In this document: piece after piece, positions 1-6,623 of the stretch
Numbering within the stretch: position 1 is the first letter of the stretch
How the letters are laid out: every line of letters starts with the position of its first letter
Source: CAZVPF01 sp964628195
GTDB lineage: Bacteria; Planctomycetota; Phycisphaerae; Sedimentisphaerales; Anaerohalosphaeraceae
Direction: 5' to 3'
Length of the DNA: 13,311 nucleotides
Assembly (NCBI GenBank): GCA_964628195.1
Contig: CAZVPF010000063.1
Location: forward strand, 1-13,311
Notes under the pieces: generated by a model
Database searches by the model: none
Seen by the model: the letters and a program-made list of their open reading frames with translations, nothing else
Told to the model about the DNA's origin: nothing
Program-made: the position numbers and the translations under genes

Positions 1-1211
1 TCGCAGCCGAGCCAGGGGGATATGCCCCAGAGGTTGAAAATGTATCCAATTTTTTTCGTGTGCATTGCCCGCATTTCAAAAACCCTGTACTGATCGCGGT
101 GAAAAACAGTAACAACGTGATCCCGCTTCGGCTGCTTTTTTCCCTGCAGAACCGGCTTAAATGAACTGCCGTCCATATGCTCAGGTAGCGGAGCACCACA
201 AATATCGAGTATGGTCGGCATCATGTCTATTCCGTTGATGAAGTGTTCATCGTCAACACTATTGGGTTTGGTTACGCCCGGCCATCGAACAATTAACGGC
301 GTGCGGTTCGATTGAAGGTAGCAGCTGCCTTTGGAAAAAGGCAAAGCTGCCCCGTTGTCTGACTGGAACATTATTATCGTGTCATCATATTGCCCCGCTG
401 CCTTGAGTTGTTCCACGAGAACACCCACGATATCGTCAGCTCTTTTGCAGGCGTTATAATACCATGAAAGTTCGCGCCGCACCAGTGGAGTGTCCATCAT
501 ATACCCGGGTATCTCAACCTCATCCGGCGAATAGACTCGTGAAGGCCCTGGCGGAATCGTATCTTTATACATTTGTTTTTCATAGTCGCTTCCGGGATAA
601 GGCCGGTGCGGGTCCATGATATCCATAATGAGAAAATAAGGTTTGCCGCTCTGTTTGGACTTTGCTAAAAAAGAATTCATCTCACGTTTATAAACCTTCG
701 GGTCCCTGCCGTGATTGGCAAAATGGTTTTTAATAATATCCCACTGCTCGTGATCAACAGGCCTGTAATGTCCGGCTTTGCCCATCAGGGCGGTAAAGTA
801 ACCATTTTTGCGAAGTTCGCTGCCCAGCATGGCGATTCCCTTGGTCGCCGGGTTAAACCCCATACTGCCGTTATGAAGAGGGTACCTGCCTGTAACCCAT
901 ACAGCCCGGCTCGGCTGGCAGACAGATACGGTTACGAATGCATGTTCAAAACGCATGCCGTCAGCGGCGAGTTTGTCAATATTCGGTGATATTTCAGGAG
1001 TCTTACCCCCAAAACAGGCCGGTGTACCGGCATCCATATCATCTACAACTATCATTACGATATTCGGGTTTTCACTTTTTGAGTGCGCTTTTACAGTCTT
1101 TGGGGTCGGCTGACTCATTGCTGATATTTGTGACCGGTCCAAACCTAAGCCAAAAAGACCGGTAATTGCTGCTGATTTTTTTAAGAATTGTCTGCGAGTG
1201 TTATTTTTCAT
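1..1211 (-). CDS. Tat-exported sulfatase (formylglycine type), 3' end outside window
   Basis: This is a partial gene; about 403 N-terminal codons are visible and the frame stays open to the left edge. It should hydrolyse sulfate esters or N-sulfate groups on a sugar or polysaccharide outside the cytoplasm. The N-terminus (NNTRRQFLKKSAA) is a twin-arginine export signal. Metal ligands D57-D58 lie in IVMIVVDDMD, the C-x-P-S-R formylglycine motif is C98-QPSR, a D-P-H-R-P motif has H202, and D285-N286-G287 is followed by K294. C98 is the residue that a sulfatase-maturing enzyme converts to formylglycine. The region after DNG resembles the heparan N-sulfatase-like branch of family S1, which is a by-eye judgement, and the true substrate is unknown. 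The ATG at 1209-1211 is chosen because it places the Tat motif at the N-terminus. The gene is divergent from the large glycosidase-like gene, which suggests joint use on a sulfated glycan. Confidence 0.93.
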   Translation of the reverse strand, partial: MKNNTRRQFLKKSAAITGLFGLGLDRSQISAMSQPTPKTVKAHSKSENPNIVMIVVDDMDAGTPACFGGKTPEISPNIDKLAADGMRFEHAFVTVSVCQPSRAVWVTGRYPLHNGSMGFNPATKGIAMLGSELRKNGYFTALMGKAGHYRPVDHEQWDIIKNHFANHGRDPKVYKREMNSFLAKSKQSGKPYFLIMDIMDPHRPYPGSDYEKQMYKDTIPPGPSRVYSPDEVEIPGYMMDTPLVRRELSWYYNACKRADDIVGVLVEQLKAAGQYDDTIIMFQSDNGAALPFSKGSCYLQSNRTPLIVRWPGVTKPNSVDDEHFINGIDMMPTILDICGAPLPEHMDGSSFKPVLQGKKQPKRDHVVTVFHRDQYRVFEMRAMHTKKIGYIFNLWGISPWLGC

Positions 1212-1538
1212 AACTTCGATCCTGTAAAAAGAGGCTACAATCATGTTGTCGGATGACTTAAAGGCCAACGACCTATTATTATAAAAAATATAATACGCTT
1301 TAAATTATAATATGACGACATGTCTTAAAAATGACACAAATGTCTTGAAAATGTGATAAAACAGCAAACTTGCAGGGCCTTTACTGTTAATATAGCTCTC
1401 TTAAACCTCTTTAAGCCAATTATTATGCCGTAAATTGGTTAATATCCTGACCGAAATTGAGCTTGCAATATAATGGCAATATTTAGTATTATTGTCTTAA
1501 TAGAGTGTTTTAGATTGTCTGGTATAAAGAGTAAATAT
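1212..1538. promoter_or_regulatory. Divergent intergenic region between sulfatase and large GH-like gene
   Basis: This AT-rich stretch must carry the promoters of both divergent genes. A TATAAT hexamer at 1469-1474 has a weak -35-like CTGACC 16 bases upstream (1447-1452). It overlaps the first possible ATG of the plus-strand gene (1473), which favours the later start at 1539. Further TATAAT-like hexamers occur at 1289-1294 and 1306-1311, without convincing -35 partners. The region also contains the direct repeat described separately. Promoter sequences of this phylum are poorly defined, so the individual boxes are tentative. Confidence 0.45.
1320..1353. repeat. Pair of 14-bp direct repeats, candidate regulator-binding site
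   Basis: ATGTCTTAAAAATG (1320-1333) is repeated as ATGTCTTGAAAATG (1340-1353), with 13 of 14 bases identical and a 20-bp centre-to-centre distance, about two helical turns. Direct repeats with this spacing on one DNA face are the usual target shape of AraC/XylR-family activators. It lies between two divergent genes, and an AraC-type regulator gene sits about 4 kb away. Its role as an operator is inferred. Confidence 0.5.
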
Positions 1539-4500
1539 ATGGCAAAGATTCTTTTGTGTGCCAAATTAATTATATTAAGCTTACTTCTTTTCATTAGCCC
1601 ACTCGTTTTCGGGCTGGAAAAAGTTTATGAAACAGCACAGCCCTCCTCACGTCCAGATTATGTCCCCAAGCTAAGTGATGTCTCCATGCGATCAATGGTT
1701 CCTCGAAAGGGAACCACGGTTTACGACAACACGTTTCTGGCCGCCGAAGCGTTTCATATCACCAGGCTTGACTGGGTTTATCCCGGCGTGGACGCTTCTT
1801 GGATACATGATATTCAGTCGGCTGGGTATGAGCTTCAGCCTTCTTTGAACTCCAACATTTCCGATGGGCCGGGACAGGTAACAACTGAAAAAGGCAGGAT
1901 ATTGGATGTTCACGGAGAGAGGATCACCGGGCCCTGGATGCCGTGGCCCAATTCCTACTGGGGATGTGCCAACCGAAGAGAATGGCGGAGCGTATGGCTT
2001 GAGTGGTCGCAATATTATGCCGGACTTGGGGTTTCGTCATTCCAGCACGATGATCCGAGGATGAACGGTGCTGCTCTTTACTGGCACCCCGGAACAGTTG
2101 GAGATAATAACGTTGGGCCCGGCTGCTTCTGCGAGGACTGTATTTTTAAGTTTAATAAATATCTTAAAATCAACGGTTTATCCGGTTGGATAGACAGTTA
2201 CCCGGTCAACAATTTTGCTAACACTTTTTTATGCAGGAGCAACTGGGGAACAGACGGGTCATTCACAATATTTATGGTAACCAGGTCGGACAACAGCGAT
2301 TTTGGCTTGTCTGGTAACGGGGCCAACGGAAGCGGCAGTGTGCCCCGACTGTATCTTTCCAGGCGCGGCATTTCATATAACAGCTTAAACACCGTTAATA
2401 TTTCCACTTTATCCGATAGTGTCGAAATAACGGTTTTTACACACGACGGTGGAAGTAATTTAAAAGTTTACAGAAACGGAACCCTTGCAGGCAGCGGTAT
2501 TTCCTCGGCAGTCGAAGCCTTCGGCGGCGGGGGCAACCTCGGCATACCTCTTCAGGCAAATAATCAAAACATTGCAGGGGACATCGCAGAGATCATAATC
2601 TACGACAGGTCCCTCAATACCAACGAAAGACAGGGTGTAGAGGCATACCTGGGCGATTTGTACGGAGGCATTTCCGGAATACCTATGAATCCCAAAGAGA
2701 CTGATCTTGCCCGAAACTTGAAACTATGGTTAAGTGCCGACGTCTTGTCGATAACTCATACCGACGGAGCCGTTGTCAATGCCTGGCCTGCATCTGCGGG
2801 ATTTGACGCCGTTGTGCCCTCTTTGACTTTACCCAACGGCCAAACAGCCGGGGCGCCCACATTCAAATATGATGCGATAAACGGCAGGCCTGCTGTAAGA
2901 TTTGACGGCGTTAACGACTTCATGACATTTTACTGGTTCAATATAAAAGACTATGTGCTGAACTATGTTCACGACCAGAACTTTAGATATGCAAGTACAA
3001 GCATTCGCTCACCGTATGAAAATTTCCAAAAACAGTCCGTCAGGGAATTTTTTGACGATGTGAGGCCGGTCTTGAATAGTTATGCAGGCAGACATGTACC
3101 TATCTCATGTAATGGTTTGCCTCTGACAGACCCGACACCCTTCGATCTTTTTGATTTTGGCATGCATGAGTTGAAATTTGAGGAAGCAATACCATCGTAT
3201 CTTTACAGCACTTACAAGCAGGCAGTAGAGGCTGGTCTTGCCCAGATGTACACCCCGCCTGTAGTCTGGGGACAAGCCGGAATAACGAACTGGGACAGCG
3301 ACTATCCCCAGCTTAGAATACGAACCCGCAAAGCTATTGCCACTTCTTACGCCTTCGGCGGGCACATGATGGCACCCTGGGACCATTACATGCCGGAGGG
3401 TAACCCGAGGTATTTCGGCAACCCGGATGATTACTATTTTCTATTTAAGATGGTGCGTGACAATACCGAATTTTTCGACGGGTATGAAGACGCTTATGTG
3501 ACGGGTTATGATCTCAGCGACACCCGATATGCTTCACCGGTGCCAGTTACTCTTACCGGCGGGTCGGGCAGAGTTTGTGCAGCAGTTCGGTCTGTCCCAA
3601 ATGATCCGTTAAAACCGACAGTAATTCACCTGGTAGAATGGGATGATAACCCTCAGCCTTTCAGTCTCGATATACAGCACAATCGCTTTACAGACGAAGA
3701 AAACATTGTAATTGAAATGATATTCAATGACGAGCAGGCTGACACTAATTATACGGTAACCGACAATGGCACTTATTCAACAGTATCACTGCCGGCCTTG
3801 AATATCTGGGCCATGATTACTGTCAAGCCTCAGCCGCATGAAGTTGTCCGAGCAACTGTGGAAGAACCCGATGCTGTGGTAGTTGAGTTCAGTGGAGAAG
3901 TTGAACCCGTATCAGCCCAAGATATTCAGAATTATTCAATAACCCCCCCTCTCGATATTGACTCGGCAGTTCTCGGCCCGGAAGGCAAGACAGTCTCACT
4001 GAATCTGACGCAAGAGTCATTTGTTGACTTTACAGAAAGATATACGCTTTCGGTTTCTGATATTAATAGTATATTGGGTTCAGCTATTGAACCCTCGCAG
4101 ACCGAAATACGCTATCAAGGCATCTGGGCGTGGCAGTATAAAATGAAACTTGGTTTTGACAGCTCAAATATTTCAGAAGTTTTGCCGGATTTTCCCGTTT
4201 TGGTGAAGTTCGGCACTGATAATTTTGATTACAGTCAATGCCTTGCAGACGGATCGGATATTCGCTTCACGGATCAAAACGGCACCGATCTTCATCATGA
4301 ATTTGAAACGTTTAATCCAGACGGAGAAACTATTGCATGGGTTTCAGTCCCTCAAATCGATCCCGCCCTGCCGGACCAGTATATAACCATGCACTGGGGC
4401 AACATCATGCCGGATGAGATTTCGGAAAGTTCCCGGGTATGGAGCAATGGTTTCAGCGGGGTCTGGCATCTCGGAGATGATACAAAAGATTCGACAGCCA

Positions 4501-5249
4501 ATGAAAATCATGGCACTAACTTTGGTTCCACTGTTGCGTTGAACGGTGCTGTCGGTAAATCAAAGTATTTTGACGGTACGGCAAAAATTAATGTAAACGA
4601 TGACAACAGCCTGGACTTCAATGATAATGTTTTCACATTTGAAGGCTGGATAAACAAGGACGCTCTTCAAACGGGGATGTGGCTCACAAAAGGAGGCCAC
4701 TGGCTGGAGCAATCGTGGGAGATCGGTTGGGGTTCGACCTCCAGCGGCATGGCTACTTATGAATATAAATCTTTGAACAGCGCCAATGATATTAGTTCAG
4801 CAAACACGTGGTATCACCTGGCATTTGCTTCAGATGGATCAACCGGCAGGTGGTACGTGAATGGCGAAACTTCAGGACCTGTATATAGCATTAGCTCTAT
4901 GGCCGGCTTAAACAACTCCAACTCGTTAATTATAGGCGGGCGCATGGAAGGGGTAACCACAAGCTGGTTTGCAGGAAAGGTCGATGAAATTCGCATTTCC
5001 AGTTCAGAAAGGTCACAGGACTGGATAAGGGCGACTTATTTATCTGCTTCGGAAAGCTTCATTAATTTCGGACCGGTAATTACGAAAGAAGACCTGAACG
5101 AGAACGGCTTTGTGGATTCATTCGACCTGTCAATTTTTGGCGATAACTGGCTGAGTTCAGGGAATCGGACTTGCGACCTGAATTACGATGATAAAATAAA
5201 CTTCGCAGACTTTGCTAAATTTGCGGAAAATTGGGGTTTCGGCAAGTAA
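1539..5249 (+). CDS. Large secreted GH-like TIM-barrel protein with inserted concanavalin-like, Ig-like, DUF2341, LamG and dockerin-like domains
   Basis: A predicted secreted 1236-residue enzyme, probably acting on polysaccharide. After a signal peptide (1-26, ending LVFG) comes a TIM-barrel-like first part (about 45-220) with FQHDDP and a cysteine cluster GCFCEDC. An insertion (about 228-464) resembles a concanavalin-like domain with its halves in reverse order. The barrel resumes (about 466-658) with FGMHELKFEEA and ATSYAFGGHMMAPWDHY. Next come a beta domain (663-763), an SbsA-like Ig domain (766-858), DUF2341 (863-958) and LamG (968-1173, GVWHLGDD, GKVDEIRIS). The tail has two dockerin-like half-repeats (1185-1205 and 1213-1232). 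The GH family could not be assigned; acidic residues in HDDP and HELKFEE are candidate catalytic groups only. The ATG at 1539 is preferred over 1473: it begins the signal peptide, has AAAGAG at 1526-1531, and 1473 overlaps a TATAAT. It converges on the regulator gene with only 3 bp between stops. Confidence 0.88.
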   Translation: MAKILLCAKLIILSLLLFISPLVFGLEKVYETAQPSSRPDYVPKLSDVSMRSMVPRKGTTVYDNTFLAAEAFHITRLDWVYPGVDASWIHDIQSAGYELQPSLNSNISDGPGQVTTEKGRILDVHGERITGPWMPWPNSYWGCANRREWRSVWLEWSQYYAGLGVSSFQHDDPRMNGAALYWHPGTVGDNNVGPGCFCEDCIFKFNKYLKINGLSGWIDSYPVNNFANTFLCRSNWGTDGSFTIFMVTRSDNSDFGLSGNGANGSGSVPRLYLSRRGISYNSLNTVNISTLSDSVEITVFTHDGGSNLKVYRNGTLAGSGISSAVEAFGGGGNLGIPLQANNQNIAGDIAEIIIYDRSLNTNERQGVEAYLGDLYGGISGIPMNPKETDLARNLKLWLSADVLSITHTDGAVVNAWPASAGFDAVVPSLTLPNGQTAGAPTFKYDAINGRPAVRFDGVNDFMTFYWFNIKDYVLNYVHDQNFRYASTSIRSPYENFQKQSVREFFDDVRPVLNSYAGRHVPISCNGLPLTDPTPFDLFDFGMHELKFEEAIPSYLYSTYKQAVEAGLAQMYTPPVVWGQAGITNWDSDYPQLRIRTRKAIATSYAFGGHMMAPWDHYMPEGNPRYFGNPDDYYFLFKMVRDNTEFFDGYEDAYVTGYDLSDTRYASPVPVTLTGGSGRVCAAVRSVPNDPLKPTVIHLVEWDDNPQPFSLDIQHNRFTDEENIVIEMIFNDEQADTNYTVTDNGTYSTVSLPALNIWAMITVKPQPHEVVRATVEEPDAVVVEFSGEVEPVSAQDIQNYSITPPLDIDSAVLGPEGKTVSLNLTQESFVDFTERYTLSVSDINSILGSAIEPSQTEIRYQGIWAWQYKMKLGFDSSNISEVLPDFPVLVKFGTDNFDYSQCLADGSDIRFTDQNGTDLHHEFETFNPDGETIAWVSVPQIDPALPDQYITMHWGNIMPDEISESSRVWSNGFSGVWHLGDDTKDSTANENHGTNFGSTVALNGAVGKSKYFDGTAKINVNDDNSLDFNDNVFTFEGWINKDALQTGMWLTKGGHWLEQSWEIGWGSTSSGMATYEYKSLNSANDISSANTWYHLAFASDGSTGRWYVNGETSGPVYSISSMAGLNNSNSLIIGGRMEGVTTSWFAGKVDEIRISSSERSQDWIRATYLSASESFINFGPVITKEDLNENGFVDSFDLSIFGDNWLSSGNRTCDLNYDDKINFADFAKFAENWGFGK
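2220..2936 (+). other. Inserted concanavalin-like domain with halves in swapped order
   Basis: This segment encodes the part of the protein that interrupts the TIM barrel. The first part (2220-2660) reads like the C-terminal half of a common concanavalin-like domain: GSFTIFMVTRSDN, a VYRNGTLAGSG strand, then GDIAEIIIYDRSLN..E and a final helix EAYLGDLYG. After a linker (about 2661-2711), the second part (2712-2924) reads like the N-terminal half: LKLWLSADVLS, VNAWPASAG, and AINGRPAVRFDGVNDF. In the usual order, the RFDGVNDF strand comes before the FTIFMV strand. Barrel-like sequence resumes at about 2937. The domain order is read directly; the permutation is inferred from family knowledge. 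Confidence 0.65.
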
Positions 5250-5252
5250 GGC

Positions 5253-6398
5253 TTAAACCTTGTATTTTTTCCTGTATGCCTGCGGGCTGACACCCATTTC
5301 ACGTCTAAAATATCGACCAATATGTTCATAACTTATGTAATTTAATGTGTCAGCTATCTCTGCTACGGTCATATTTGTCTCTATAAGCAATTGTGCGATA
5401 TGCTGGGCCCGAATACACCTTATTTCCTTGAGAATGGAATGCCCGAGTTCATTTTTGAACCGGCGCTCAAGAGTGCTGCGGGATACACATGCGGCATTTG
5501 CGATATCATCAACCTGTATCGGCATGTTGGCGTTTTGCCGGATGAAACGAACAGCCTCGACAACAACATTGTCCTTAACCGCAAGTATATTCGTTGACTG
5601 CCTCGATACAATGTGGGTTGCCTTTACAGTGATAAGCTGATTATTCATTGCCTCCCCATTCATCAGTTTATCAAGTAACTCGGCAACTTTATAACCAGCG
5701 GTTCTGGTGTCCAGACTAACACTTGATATAGGAGGCTGAGAAAGATCGCAAACCATTGTGTCATTATCGACCCCCAGAACAGCAACTTGTTCGGGGACAT
5801 AAAGTTCAGCGATTTTGCAGGCTTCAATTATATATCGTGCGTGGTCATCGTTGCAGGCCATTATCGCAACCGGCTTGGGCAGCGATTTAAGCCACGTTAT
5901 CATTTTTTCCTGCAGCAGCGACCATGTGCGCTTGCCCTTGGCAGGGTGCTGTTGGTGAACATGCACCTGAAAACCTTTGCTCTTGAGCAATTGCGAGAAG
6001 CAAGACTCCCTTTCTCTTGCCCACCATAAATCCGAGTACCCGGAATAGGCATAATTCCTGAATTTAAGATCCATAAAATACTGAGCAGCTAATTGTGCTA
6101 TGCTCTGCTGGTCCGTAGAGAGAAATGGGTAAGGAGAAATGCCTTTCGTGACGTCAACACATATTACAGCAGGTATATCAAGGTTTATGACCTTCTGCAT
6201 ATTCGAAAGTTCTCTGACCACGGCACCGTCGGCTTTCCAGTCTTTAAGGTCCGGTAATTGTATAAAATTCTTATCTTCACCGGTATAGAATGACCATGGA
6301 CCGTGTTGCCTTGAATAGCTGAAAATCCCTTCGATAAGACCCCTTCCGTAGGCTCTTGATTTTTCTATAAAAAGTATGATTTTTTTTACATTCGGCAT
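5253..6398 (-). CDS. XylR-type AraC-family transcriptional regulator
   Basis: A 381-residue cytoplasmic transcription regulator of the XylR type: an N-terminal periplasmic-binding-protein-like sensor (about 5-272) fused to a C-terminal AraC DNA-binding domain (about 277-381). The sensor begins KKIILFIEKSRAYGRGLIEGI and has ACNDDHAR (181-188) and the typical GVDNDTMVCDLSQPPISSV segment (209-227). The DNA-binding part has two helix-turn-helix units, VDDIANAACVSRSTLERRFK and VAEIADTLNYISYEHIGRYF, and ends with the family signature GVSPQAYRKKY. Such proteins usually activate sugar-catabolism genes when a sugar binds the sensor; the ligand here is unknown. It converges on the large GH-like gene and is divergent from the LamG gene, so it may control both sides and itself. 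The upstream Shine-Dalgarno sequence is weak (GGGG on the minus strand). Confidence 0.93.
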   Translation of the reverse strand: MPNVKKIILFIEKSRAYGRGLIEGIFSYSRQHGPWSFYTGEDKNFIQLPDLKDWKADGAVVRELSNMQKVINLDIPAVICVDVTKGISPYPFLSTDQQSIAQLAAQYFMDLKFRNYAYSGYSDLWWARERESCFSQLLKSKGFQVHVHQQHPAKGKRTWSLLQEKMITWLKSLPKPVAIMACNDDHARYIIEACKIAELYVPEQVAVLGVDNDTMVCDLSQPPISSVSLDTRTAGYKVAELLDKLMNGEAMNNQLITVKATHIVSRQSTNILAVKDNVVVEAVRFIRQNANMPIQVDDIANAACVSRSTLERRFKNELGHSILKEIRCIRAQHIAQLLIETNMTVAEIADTLNYISYEHIGRYFRREMGVSPQAYRKKYKV

Positions 6399-6623
6399 TA
6401 TTTACCCCGTTAAAGGACGTCATTATGCTGTTATTATATCCTCTTTTGAGCCTGAAGTCAAGGTGCATGACGTAAAATGGTTATAATAAAGGCCTAAAAT
6501 GGCTTAGCAATGAAAATCTGCTTTTGTTATTATAATAAAATAATGATACGAAATTGCTATATATTGCAACTAAACCAGGTTATGTGCGGCGTATTCTGTT
6601 AACTTTATTTGGAGGTGTATGAG
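6399..6623. promoter_or_regulatory. Divergent regulatory region with TAAAATGG direct repeats
   Basis: This 225-bp AT-rich region separates the regulator (minus) from the double-LamG gene (plus) and must hold both promoters. TAAAATGGTT (6473-6482) is repeated as TAAAATGGCT (6495-6504), 22 bp apart, a spacing compatible with an AraC-type dimer. There is also a perfect 12-base palindrome TTATTATAATAA (6527-6538), and TTGC/GCAA flank TATATATT at 6554-6569. A strong Shine-Dalgarno GGAGG (6611-6615) sits 8 bases before the ATG at 6624. No clear -35/-10 pair could be assigned. Confidence 0.5.

Noticed and set aside
711..1165. Two short plus-strand ORFs (711-989, 938-1165)
   Set aside because: They lie antisense to the sulfatase coding region, which carries all catalytic motifs; no start signals or family resemblance.
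1473..1538. Longer start at 1473 for the large GH-like protein
   Set aside because: The extra 22 residues precede a complete signal peptide, the ATG overlaps a TATAAT hexamer, and no Shine-Dalgarno is seen; 1539 fits better.
5347..6029. Plus-strand ORFs inside the regulator gene
   Set aside because: They are antisense to a complete, well-conserved XylR-type regulator.
6527..6538. 12-base palindrome TTATTATAATAA as an operator
   Set aside because: Palindromes made only of A and T are common in AT-rich DNA, and it does not match the repeat motifs; noted but not claimed as a site.
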